This document shows, piece by piece, positions 49,919 through 61,711 of a stretch of 64,000 nt of DNA. Where the stretch lies: the NCBI GenBank assembly GCA_008360955.1, contig LUCM01002286.1, forward strand, positions 66,066 to 130,065, in the 5' to 3' direction. The translations under genes and the position numbers were made by a program. The stretch's first letter is position 1. Each line of letters begins with the position of its first letter. The notes beneath the pieces are model-generated. The model did no database searches, was not told the origin of the DNA, and saw only the letters and a program-made list of their open reading frames with translations. The DNA is from Fasciolopsis buskii. Its lineage: Eukaryota; Platyhelminthes; Trematoda; Plagiorchiida; Fasciolidae.

Positions 49919-51712
49919 ATGCACGTGCTGGGCAAATGGCGCACATTAATAATTGCTTGTTATTTTACCCGTATGTCACGCGTTGGTGCGCACACCCATA
50001 TACTCACAATTTTGTGGTTAGACACGTACGTACGCACTCACACACTCAGGTGAGACCTTACAGATTCTTAAAATCTTCCTTGAAATACTATGGATAAGTA
50101 AACAGTACAGTTACAAAGTGCTCGTTCATACTGTTCACTTGCTTATGCGTGTATGCATGCTCGAATAAACACACGAGATACTGGTTTGTCCGATCGTGTG
50201 TGTACAAGCACATGTGATTGGGTTCGATAAAAAGGGAAGAAAATCGGCTTGTTGATTGGTTCACATGTGAACCAATTGCACAGTCAAAACTAACCGTAAC
50301 AAATTGACACGCAAACAAATCACGATCCGCACGAATCGTTTGTTATCACCATATCATCGTGATCGGCGTCATCATCAAAATAATCGTAATCAACGGAACG
50401 GGTTTGGTTGCTTAATGAACTACGTGGGTTGATATAATCCGATCCAATCTGATCTGACCTGGCTTGATTCGCTACACCTGATCCCGGGGAACAAATGTTC
50501 CCTAAACGTGATTCTGAATTCACCTTGGATGTATGATCAAACGGTTCCTCCTCGTCGCGGATTAATCATACGAGAACTGGACTAGTCTGTCGACCCGAAA
50601 ATTATTGATAAAATAAAGAAGAAAGAAATTGCTCCCAGTTCACAGTGCACAACTCGCTTCAATATAGTCGTTGCAAGCGCTCCTGGACGTACCAATCAAA
50701 GTGAGTTGGAACAGACAGAATTGTACTGTGTTTTATGGAGGGTCACTGAGGATGTCGTGTGCTTCAAAAGTTCCCGAACATAATAACAAATCCTAGTTTA
50801 CCGTTGGAACACTTTAGTCTGGATCATTCAATTCTCAGCGAACAGCTGGCACTATTTGGCACTACTCTGACCCGATTTTGATGATTCTGCTGAGCATGAA
50901 AAATGAAAATAATTAACTAACTACATTCACAGTTGCAAATAACTCACTTATGATGTTGTGAAGATTATTGTTACACGCCTCAAGAGGTGGTGAATCTGTG
51001 GAGCTTTTACAACTAATTTTTTTCTGAGAGTGTTAAGTCACCCTACTTTAATTTGTCTTAGACAAGTTATTTATTAGTCAAATGACCTGCTATGGAATTC
51101 GATCAGTCATTTCATCACCGATGGCACTACATTCTTCGCTTTTGTTTTTCATGACAAGCAATCCAATGAAAGCAACATTTGCTCAAAGTACTGAACACGA
51201 CTGTATATCCTTGCTTCGTGTCCCTCGGACAACTAATCAGACGTGTTTCTTGATCAACAAACATATCCGAGAAATAAATAATCTCTAGAATTATCTCCAA
51301 ATAAGGTAGGCTCTAGTTGGCTGGCACGAGAATTGGTTTGGTAAACCAGCAACTGTTCTTTACGCTAAGTCAACCGGTCAGAAGTATCCCAGGTGGACGA
51401 AAACGAGGTAGAGATAAAGAAGACTTCTATTCATGACGCACACATTCGTGCGGCCTAAAAATTGCCCAAAAATCCACTTAAAATAGTACGCTTATTATTT
51501 TGGGCAAAGATGCGGACGGACTCTAGGCCGACAAAAGACTTAAAACACTAATGTCAAAGATAGGGAGCTGGAGACCAACAGATGGAGTCAGACAGTGGTC
51601 GATTAGTGATTTTCAAATGATCGATTTGTGGCCGCTTTATATGTTCACTTAGCAAAACCGTCGATCCACCATACAAACAAAACCGAATGTATTCGTCGGT
51701 CTACTACTCTCT
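49919..51712. other. no recognised feature
   Basis: A degenerate CA-rich continuation lies near 50000-50045 (CACACACTCAGG). Otherwise blank. Confidence 0.5.
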
Positions 51713-51769
51713 ATGTGTGTATGTGTACGTGCGTGTGTGTATGTGTGCGGGTGCGTGTGCGTGTGTCTA
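51713..51769. repeat. (GT)n microsatellite
   Basis: An interrupted GT/GC run of about 55 bases. Confidence 0.88.
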
Positions 51770-52378
51770 CGCCAGTGCGGTTTGGTCCTTCCTGTTCACC
51801 ACTGATTGTTTACCATAAAAGGTCCAACAAAATGAACAATAAAACTTTTGGGATAGTACAAAGATTTTCACTTAGGCGAGTTACTGTTTCAGAGTGGCGC
51901 CACGGAAGAACAACTAGCGCAGTAATAGTCTCACTTGTGTTCGATTAAAAAGGTTTTCTTGTCTTGGCGTTTTCTAATTGTAGTCATTCAGTCAAACTTG
52001 TCACCCAAACCTGATTTCTTTGACGTTTTTCTTGTGCCCACTTTGTGAGGTGGGTCAAAGATAACGCCACACTCAATCTCGGTAGCGTAACGAAACTGAA
52101 CGCGCACCGAGCAGGTACGATTAGGAGGGTACAAAAACCAACAAACATTCGAACGGTTAGTGTCCGTTAGTACAAAATGTTCGAAACACGTGACATTTGA
52201 CCAAGTGAGGTGGCAGAAACAAGAATTCATCCAGTTTAGGAAAACAAACCAAATTCAAAGTACACCAATTCACCTATAGGCACATCTTTGCCAGTATGAC
52301 CTCGGCTCATATTTACTCGTGCTAAGTATACTGTTCAGCCTAAACGAAACCATTTGTACATTAGAGTGTTCGTTTGCG

Positions 52379-52411
52379 AGTGTGTATGTGTGTTTGCGTG
52401 TGTGCGTGTGG
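52379..52411. repeat. (GT)n microsatellite
   Basis: A short interrupted GT run. Confidence 0.85.
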
Positions 52412-52545
52412 ACGGTTTAATTTTAGGGTAATTCTGTTCGTTTACACTCATCTTATCATTCATCTCACCTCTGATTTTGATTGTAAATCGGATTAGACTT
52501 AGACCAACCCAGAAAACTGCATGGATGTCGATTAGTTTCGCTCTC

Positions 52546-52590
52546 TGTGCATGTGTATGTATGCGTGTGCGTGTGTATGCAAGCGTGTAT
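52546..52590. repeat. (GT)n microsatellite
   Basis: An interrupted GT run about 135 bases after the previous one, on the same strand. Confidence 0.85.
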
Positions 52591-55500
52591 TTTGTTTCAA
52601 AGGTAAAACAATCCATTTGCAGCAGATATTAAATAGTGATAATTTATTTGCTAGAATACGTGTGTTCACTCGAAAGGCGTAGCAATAGCAGAGCGCCAGA
52701 AGAAAAATTAACACGCGGGAAGGTTGCAAAACACAGACTACAGGAACGACCAGTGATAGAAGGGAACCTCGTGCCTAATGCACTATACGAGCACCGAATA
52801 AAAATATACCAATAACAGTTGAACGAAGGCCACTTCAGCCAGTTACAAATTGGAACTGGTTGCTATCACGAAAACAAAAAGACAGAAGAACGAATCAATT
52901 GTTAGGTTATGAATGAAAGTTTCTGACGTCTAGTGTAATTTGTGGAAAAATCACTACGTGTACGCATGTTTTAACAACTACATCTGACATTCTCACCCCT
53001 CATCGCGAAAGCAGAACCCCTCAGTCCGGGACCCTTCTGTCGCCTCACTGACCATTAGCATCACCGAAGTGAGCCTTCAATAGTTGAAACAGGCTAGCGG
53101 TTTATAAAACAGCTCTCCATTCCTACCTCGGCCTAACTATACCAAAACCGTTATCTCCTTTTTTCACATACGATATTTACCTAATTGTTGCCCAGCGGAA
53201 AGGAAATAAGTGCCTGTTCAAGTTTTCCATGTAACATGAATTCGTTCTCCGGGTTACATTAGTCAAATTTTCTTTTAATATCGAGGCGAAATTACGAGGC
53301 GATTAAAGCGACCGGTTTGTAAAATCACATGAATGATCGTGGACATCAGGACCCTAGTTTAGATAAGATGGAGACCAATGCACAAACTCTTAGCCCGCTT
53401 GGAATGATGTCTGCTTTGTGGCCCTGGAGAAAGACAAGTCATATAAATAAGTCATCGCTTGTGTGCAAGCGGCTCACTTTACACCATTTCTGATTCATTT
53501 TGCATGCGGGGAAACGTGATGTTCCAGCTGCCTGGGATGTCATCGTCGTTTCATTCATTTATTTTATACGTATGCAGAACTCTTCAAAATAGACTATTTG
53601 GAAATTTGTCACCTAGATCAATCTGTCCGTCCCCTTGTCAGAGAAGAACACGTGTTTTTCGCGATGTTCAGGCGTGAGCGACACCAGAGCGACATTAGCA
53701 ATACGTATGGACAATAAAAAACAACAGGGACTAAAGACCGGGATATGAGGTCGAATTTGAGAATAGTTTGCTTAACTCACTGCCATTTTGATAGTGGCTG
53801 GTTGCTGAATTTTTAACCTTTCAAATAAACTAGTTTAACTAGTTTCTTAAATAAATCACAATGTGCTGGTAGTCAGTCTTCATAAGTAGTAGCGTAATTT
53901 GATGTCCAAGAGTGAAATTTTGTTAGGCGCTATCGAACAAATGTGAAGTGAACAAGTAGTAAATCAGATCAACCGGCATAGTTCTAAACAAATAGTTTCA
54001 GAATCAAACTCTCTGATGCGCAGCATTTCCACTGTTGTGGATAGCGTAACTAATTCACTTAGTTATTCGGGAGTTTGATATTCTCGATTGCTTCTGCCTC
54101 AGCAAACATGAAGGCATGGTCACGACATAAGTCCATCCGAATTATGATACTTAAATATAATTACCGGTACACTGCCCTCGTAAACAGGGGTGTAACCTTT
54201 CAGCAAATTCACGATGCTCTACACATTCAGCTCGGCCTTTTTGAGGGTGATAAGCGAAACGACAACAGTCAGCATTCCATATTTTGGACCGCATTTTGAT
54301 GTAGGCGGTGTAGGTACCACCTGGTAAAAAATAACAAATTTCAGTTGATGAAATTGTTTCTAGTGCACCATAGAACGACTACTGGAGCCAAGGGTACTAG
54401 CCTTTCGTAATGGTGTATGCAGTTATCCGGACTGGATTTACGAAGATTAAACCAGAGAGGAGCAACGAATTTAAACGTCACAGGAATTGACGTTATGGAC
54501 CCGTTAATCTAATCGACAAAACAGGCCGCGGAAATCCGTTTAGTGTGGGAAAATACATGGTTTCTAGTTTAACAAATCAATGAAATAATAAATTGTGTCT
54601 GATCATCTTTCAAATAATCTAACAATGTTCTTCTGAGAGCACCTCCATGAGCAGTAGTTTAATCGAACAAATTACGATTTATTTGAAACGTATTACAATC
54701 TAGAACGGTATTGATGCTGTACTTCCATCAAAGAGTTAGTAATGCGTGAATGGCAAATTTAGGTAGTAATGTTACTTTGGAGGAATCGATTTTAACAATT
54801 TGAAGGTGTTGCTCGCTTTATTTTTGAAATCCTCGCCAAAGTGACAAATATAATGACCCAAACAACCACGAATTTCTTTTCAAATTCAATGTTTCAACGC
54901 GAACAATGAGATGAAAAGGCATCTGTCGTCTTTGAAAAATAAATATAACCAAGGAAGATATCACTGGGATCTCGTTTGCTGCTTTAAGTTCCTTTATTTG
55001 AAGTTTATCGTGAATGCTTGGTATTCGTTAGGCGTGTGAGACTTTCGTTGAGTTGCACTATGGCAATGAGTCGAAGGAAAAATAAGAAAACGGATGTATC
55101 CTAATATCGATTCTCAAACCCCTTTGTAGGTGTGCAACGGTATCTGCTCTCAAACTGCCAATCCGATATGGTATGGAGCTAAGGATGATAGTAGATTGTT
55201 CATTCTACCGGAACCAACCAAGCAATCAGGAGTGAAACATCGTAAAGTTGGAATGGGGCACTAACCAATTCATTTTTGGTACGAACTTTGGAGATTTTGG
55301 GAACGCATCAAGGATGTTGAAAACAATCAAGCTCATAATCAGTTGAAATAACAGAGAAAACTAAGCAAATGTTTTCTTCCTTATTGACTCTTCCATATTT
55401 ACGTGAACAGACCCGCGAACAGCAAGCTAAGCGGACTGATTGCGGTTCGAAGTCTCCTACAGTCAACCAATCTCCTAGTTCTCTGCCTCAGACTGACTTC

Positions 55501-57821
55501 AACCATTCTGAAGAGAGAAGGAAGAGAACGAGAAAAAAAACGAGAGTGTAGACAACTTGGTATAGGTTGGTATAATAGTATTACGGTAATGCCAATGTTA
55601 GATTACTTGGTGCAACAATGAGTAACACGTGTGTTCTGTGGACAGTGTAATTTGATCGACTTGTGCAGACGACATTTATACAGACAAGGAATAAAAATAC
55701 AAGACTTTTGCTGAATCCAGGATTTATTACGTAGAGGAACACATACCAGTGCTTCCATTTTCGACTAGTATGAATTTGTAAATGGGACTTGATGAAAGCA
55801 GGGCGGTTGTGATCCATTTATCACAGTGTGCTGATTCGCATTGATTTCGGCAATTTTTGGCCTACTCAGGATTCTCATCACTTCTGAGGGAAAACTGACT
55901 GATAACGTCAATAGTGAGTGGTAAAATGCTGCCCTGCTGTGTATTAGTGCCACTGTAAAACACGGGAATTGCAGAGCTATCTGAAATAATCTGGCTGCTC
56001 TAGGCACGTGAGTTGATAATCATTTAGAAAGATTTTTGGCTTTGAGCGAATCACATTTGACAGGATTTTTAGCTAATGATTCCTAACCGTGTAAATGAAT
56101 CCCGTATCAGTTTGCACGCAAATTTATTCGCTAGATTGGGCTTGTTTCTTATGTAATGCGTTATGTGATTAGCTAATTAACAGGTCGAGGGCAATGGGCT
56201 CCAAGTTACGGACAAAATCAACTCATTATCAGAGAAGAAAATATCGTTAACGATTTCGGTTTCTTCGTCGTTCAAGTGATTCGGAATTAGAAAATTGTTC
56301 TTTTGATATTACGCACTTGCCTAGTAGTATCCAAGATTCTCCAAACAAGTGTTGATAATTTTACCGTATGGTCGGGACCTCCTGAGCTTTGTGACTAATA
56401 TTGTTATACAAAAAACGACCTCATCATCTGACAAAGAACAAAAATTTAAACGAATGCAACTCACAAGAATCAGAGTAGGCATGACTTGAGACAAACAAAT
56501 CTTGTCCAAGCAGTCATCGAACTAAGTATGGAATAAAGGGTTATTGTTTCACACGCGGATGCCAGTCCACCGTGAATTTGTAATTCCGTAGCGGATTCCT
56601 GTTTATGCTGATTCCGAGTTTTCACCAGTCTTCTGTGAATAAAAACAGATCAAGAATCAATGTGACAAACCGTGGAACAGCTGACTAATATTCTATCTCC
56701 CACTGACACTTTGCAACTACAGTTGGCGATTCGGTCTTTGGGAAACTCGCCAAGGCCGGAATAAAATTTGACATTGACTGCTACCTAATGGTATGTGCCA
56801 ATGGTGGACCCATATTCGTCTGTTAATGCAAACTCCAAAAGCAATAACAACCATTCAACCATGTCTGCAGACCACAAAATTATGAACACGATTTGCTCAT
56901 GCGATCATCAAACCGTGATTGCTGTCATTAACGGCATGATCCTGATTTTCAGTTGTCTTTCATAAACTCGGTTCGTCCACAGCCAATGTCGAAACTTAAC
57001 TGAATCAGGGACAAGGTTTATCAAAGAGAAAATGACTAATCTTGCTCATAGTTTGTCAGTTAGGCTGTGATCATCGAAGGACGAGTGAAAATGCAATCAC
57101 ATACCAATTGTCATCAGTACGAGTCATTGCCGGAGTCGCGTGAATGAACCACACGATATAGTGTCACCTGTACAAAATGTTTCATGCGATCGGCAACACA
57201 TCTGGCTTATTTTGGGACTTTAAATTTGCATTTTTTTGATTCACCCTATGAGAGAAACTGATTAAATCGAATATAAAAACATCAGTCCAGAATTTGTCGA
57301 AACCCATACAGAAAGTCAGGTGATGTTGCAATGGTGACCTAACTCTGGTTGATTTCTGTCCTCAGAAGACGGAAGTCTGTGAAAACGGTAAATAAATTCA
57401 CATTGAAAAAAAGATTGCAGAACTCCAATACTTTCCACAATCGAGGTAATTTTACTTGCGTCGAGAATCGTATTCTTTCCGGCGAGTGAAGGGGACTTTA
57501 CAGAACGGAATAGTGGATTTCACTTGAAAGGCATCTAGTAGATCGAAAATATTCAAAAAAATGCAATAATACTCCAAGGATGTCTTGACTACTGGCATTA
57601 TAAAATCCCTTTAAGATCATTGTGTTTTGAGATCCAGACACTGTCCATCAGACTAAACAATATGTGACTTACATCGCATTACTACAGGTAATACTCCATT
57701 CTCATTTTACTAACATCGACAAGTTTGTGATCATTGCTAATATGCAGCTTCTATTTTGTAGTTAATCTTTCATAGATAATTGAACTATGTTTGAATCCTG
57801 CCTAAGGTTAATCAGTCTAGG
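52591..57821. other. no recognised feature
   Basis: Only short frames (for example 53459-53677 and 54075-54299 plus, 55581-56007 minus) with no motif or splice support. Confidence 0.5.
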
Positions 57822-58033
57822 TTACTTCCGAGAGGGATCTTGGAATGTGAATGTGTTTGCTGAGTCCATTTGGATAAGCAAATGAGTCTTTATGTTCTTA
57901 ACTTTTTGGTGAACTTTGACCAAAGGCAAAGATTTCTCGTTCAAACTGACCATCAACCAGATTTCTCGACAGAGATCCTTCATGTCTTCGACTGACTCTG
58001 GCAACCTAAGCAACATCCTCATCCTTGGGTTAT
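57822..58033 (-). CDS. candidate last exon, unknown helical protein
   Basis: On the minus strand it follows ATAATTGTCACCAG and reads MRMLLRLPESVEDMKDLCRE, LNEKSLPLVKVHQKVKN, HLLIQMDSA and ends SRK before TAA. The regular pattern of Leu/Val with Lys/Glu suggests helices. The plus strand of the same DNA is also open (57916-58122: FSFKLTINQISRQ, LSNILILGLSGDN), so strand choice is uncertain. No family is recognised and no partner exon was found. Confidence 0.22.
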
Positions 58034-59430
58034 CTGGTGACAATTATGCAATTCTAACGTATCTTGAATACTGCAATCATTTCTCCAAAAACGACAATGA
58101 GATGTGCAATACTATACTTTAAGCTGAAACCTAGCGGTTGATAGGTAACGTTGCTACATTATTGTTTATGATTAAGGAATTCCTAAAAATTCACTGGCGG
58201 GTGAACATTCCAGAGTGGCACCAGCCACGCGAAATACACATCCATACCGTCTGTACCAAAACGTAAAGGTCATGCTGAATTACGTAGCCAGTGATTGTTT
58301 TAATCCAGGTTTCACTTTTAATGCTATCTGTGACAAACTAACCGAAAATGTGATTTTTTTTCAGTTCATATTCAGTTCAGATTTCTCTAATCGCATCAGT
58401 TACTTTTTATTATACCACTGAAGCACCAATGTATTGGAAGGGATATGCTACATGGCTGCTACGGCCCAATCACGCCGAAGGGGAGGGGGACAGGCCACCT
58501 CTGCCGTGAAGATGGAAGTGACGTAGAACCAAGTAGGGTCCTACTAGGTCAGGTGTGGAAACGGGCCAGGGGACCGCCATTTCCCGTCTAGTAGAACCTA
58601 TTACTGCAGTTACGCAGTCTCCTGTTATTGTTGTTGTTACTACATTGATTTAGTTTCCAAACTATTAAGTCTGAGTGCTGGTAGTCCAGAGCATCAGCTG
58701 CTGTGGGAATCAATGTGTTAGACACTAGCTATGCCATATGGGATCACTCATCTGTAATCTAACCCCTGACTACGCACTAGACTCCATTGCGACAGCGGTT
58801 CGAACGCAGCAACCAATTTCTTGAACGGACACGAGACTAGCGACAGACACATGAACGGTAGGAGAAAAGGGGAACACGAAAGGTTAGGTCAGTTGAGTTT
58901 GTTATCGGGTTTTTCGGTAATCGGTCTTCGATGAGAATATAGTCCAATTCGTTATTCTCCCCCGCCTTTCTCTTTAGTGTTTTCTGAGATCCACCGCTGT
59001 TTTTCCTGAGATTCAACAGTGTCCGAAGCATGCAACCGCCCCTCACATTGTGTTGTGAGTCAAAATTAAACCGCACGAATTTAGTCTTATCAGCCTTACT
59101 GCCTCTACAACATGCTGAATTTTGATACGAGCCTAAGTACACTGTGATGACATGCGAATGGTTAATTACCAAGGCATCAATTAGAGTACTGATTAATATC
59201 GATCGATGGCCATAAGACCGATGCCGCATGAAGTTAACAAAGAAGGGGGTCAGGGAATTCGCTCACAAGTATCATTTGGGTCTTTTAGTTCAGTTCTGTT
59301 CAGTTTCCACAATCATTAGCTACTTGTCAAACGTACCCCAGTTTTTGTTAGCTACTTGACAGCATCAACTATTCAAAGAGGAATAGAAAAAAATGGTGAA
59401 AACTGGACAACGAAATTGTAAACTGAGGGA
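58034..59430. other. GC-rich island and unassigned frame
   Basis: Positions 58455-58625 form an abrupt GC-rich block (GAAGGGGAGGGGGACAGG, AACGGGCCAGGGGACCGCC). It is probably an inserted repeat, of unknown type. The 58837-59229 minus frame (130 codons) contains ENNELDYILIEDR. This faintly resembles the NQIDYIL box of LINE endonucleases, but the rest does not match. Confidence 0.35.
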
Positions 59431-60750
59431 TCATACAGAAGAAGAAAGGTTTCGAAGGCAAGGAGACCACGGAATGCGGCACTGACCCATATCACCCATT
59501 GCCTCCAGCCACAGGTTTAGGGGCTCTCGTGGACCCCAACCCGGTGATCTAACTGCACCTACACGAGCCAGTTCACTGGGTACAGCCTTTATACTTTTAG
59601 TCCATGTCATCGATTGGCCACTCTGAACCATCCTCCAACCATTACTTCCTTAAAAAAGAGGTTTAACGAGGCAGGCGTTCTGCGAGTATAACGAAAACAT
59701 GTTCTAACCAAAGCACCTTATTCTGATTCAGTGTTTATTATAAAGAACGGACCCCAGGACCAGTACCTTACGATTAAGTTCCGAGTTACCCAGAAAATTC
59801 TTCCACCGTATTGTAAAAATGTCACGAAATCAATGATGCTCAAACCCGAAGGTGTTCGCATATCCCAAAACAACATTGATCTGACCGCTGCTGTGCACTC
59901 GACCTCTAGTAGCCAAACAGGTCACACACCGACGGTACAGGCGCCTCGAGTTAGTGAATACCACTCAGGCCTTCTGAAACAACATTTGACACTTCGAGAG
60001 TGTAAAAAGCATACCAGGCATAACTACACTATCGCGTAGATAATCAAAAAAACTTTCAACTTACTTGGATCTTTACTCAGTATCACAACATCATCCGCAT
60101 ATTCCAAATCAGACAGTTTCCCGTGTGAACCAATTTCAATGCCACTATTCTCGCATGAGGGTATCTCCGTAGCCATTTCAATAGCAAAGTTAAAATGAAA
60201 ATGTAAAAGAGGGTAACCCTGACGAAAACCTTGACGAACTCGTTATGGTAGCTAGCTCGGCTTCGATTGGTTGAATATGAAGACTGGGTAAGCAAAAGGA
60301 ATTTATCCGGGCAACTCATCGGCAAGGAGCAGTGCTAAAGAGCTGCACTACAATCGAGTCAAATTCCGCTTTCATACAGAAAGACAGAAATCTTGGGTCA
60401 AGGAAGAATTCCTCTGTGTTCTGAGGTATGCCGCAAAGTAAAAATTTGCACAATGCAACCCCGGCTGGGACAGAAACCTGCCTCGTTCTCCTTCAAGTAC
60501 ATTTCATGAGTACTAGATAATCGGCGGAGGATAATGTCAATAATAAGTTTGGGTGCAATGCCTACCGAACTGCTCTGTTTCACATAAGAATCTATCACCT
60601 TTTTCACACAAGATTTCAGGAATTTCTTCCGTTTCCCGTATTCATCTAATCAGTTTTGTCATCTCCGACGTTAGCATTTCGCCGCCATCCTTGAAGAAGA
60701 ATGACGACAGTCCATCTGGTCCAGCTGCTTTATTTCTTTTCTGAAAATCT
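59431..60750 (-). pseudogene. RTE-group reverse transcriptase and C-terminal relic
   Basis: Motifs in order on the minus strand: NKAAGPDGLSS...FKDGGE (about 60680-60735), GIAPKLIIDIILRRLS and NEAGFCPSRGCIVQIFTLRH (60430-60545), and a motif A remnant KAEFDSI near 60360. One uninterrupted 62-codon run follows: GFRQGYPLLHFHFNFAIEMA ... SGIEIGSHGKLSDLEYADDV, with YADD at 60090-60101. It is followed by VILSKDPSKLKVF and a stop. Then come VVMPGMLFTLSKCQMLFQ, CTAAVRSMLFWDMRT and finally MTWTKSIKAVPSELARVGAV with SPGWGPRE (59527-59547) and WLEAMGDMGQCR. The catalytic Asp pair survives although the gene is broken elsewhere. Confidence 0.87.
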
Positions 60751-60948
60751 ATTTTCCTGGTGACCTGCATTTCCAATTTTAAGCTGATAACCAACTGAAT
60801 CGGCTTTCTTGAAGGCATGAGACGTCGGTTTTGGTCTTGGACAAACTCCCTAAAGAATTCCGCCAAAAGCACCAGCCCATGGTCCCGAAAGTGAATCAGT
60901 GTGGCTTCGTATTTTCTAATCACTCCACTTACGCTATGGCTCCGTTTA

Positions 60949-61711
60949 CTAGTATTTGCGCGGATCGTCGGTAGTTCGTTGAGACGACAATCGCACTGAA
61001 AGCTCCGATTGTGGCTGAAGCCCGTGATTACCATTTAGAATCAGCTTTGAAGGATCTGTGGTTTTCGTGCTGGTGTGACCGTAAAGTGGGCTCATGCAAA
61101 AGCGGACACATGTCACAGCCCGGTCTGAGTCCACAGATGTGGACCAGAATGATGGGCAATACTCAACCGAACCAGGCCTCAGGTGACCGATTCAACGTGA
61201 CCAGTTTGAGTCCGACGTTATGAAGACGAAGGAGGGGGCAAGGTTAGCCGATGCCGCTTTTTACAACAAAAACTGTTGTTCGTCAGAAGCAGAGTGAAAA
61301 CAGGAACAAATTGAATCAGACCACCCTCTTGCCTAATAAAATCGACTGCGGTATAAATTCGGTTTCTGACATATCGTTTCGTCTTTACCAAGTGGCCAAT
61401 TTGGGTGTTAGATTCGCCGGCAACGACCCCGACTTCCATTGAGCAAACAACTCGGAGTAACCAAGGCGTCCCCGGTAGAATTCGCTTATGGTCCCAAGGA
61501 GGCTGCAATCAGTGATACTATGCACAAATACGACTAACTGACAACGACGACTGTTACTACCACCTACAGAATCGTCTAACTGAACTGCACCCAAACGACT
61601 GTTTAATCGGGTCCAGTTCAATAGTATGTGCACGACTCCCTTGCTCAGAACGATCCTAAAGCCAGCCGACCATGAGCGCCCGAAACGCCTGAAATGCAAA
61701 GAGTGAAGCAA
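60949..61711 (-). pseudogene. RTE-group endonuclease relic
   Basis: On the minus strand 61385-61711 reads LSKGVVHILLNWTRLNSRLG, AVQLDDSV and RCQLVVFVHSITDCS. A second frame (61218-61508) gives VVAGESNTQIG (about 61395-61425), where a live enzyme has GDFNAQVG, and then NNSFCCKKRHRLTLPPPSSS. A third piece (60949-61134) starts MDSDRAVTCVRF, matching the DSDH-A box near the end of the domain. The His of that box has become Arg and the Asp of GDFN has become Glu. Both catalytic positions are therefore damaged, independently of the frameshifts. Confidence 0.82.

Larger units (their letters stand above)
59431..61711 (-). mobile_element. decayed RTE-group non-LTR retrotransposon (LINE)
   Basis: On the minus strand: endonuclease (61.71-60.95 kb), reverse transcriptase (60.75-60.05 kb) and C-terminal segment (60.0-59.43 kb), collinear over about 2.3 kb. 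Successive pieces sit in different frames with internal stops, so no complete protein can be made. The extreme N-terminus of the endonuclease is not seen beyond 61711, so the copy is probably 5'-truncated. A poly-A or short-repeat 3' end and target duplication were not found. Assignment to the RTE group is by recognised motif wording, not by a tree. Confidence 0.85.
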
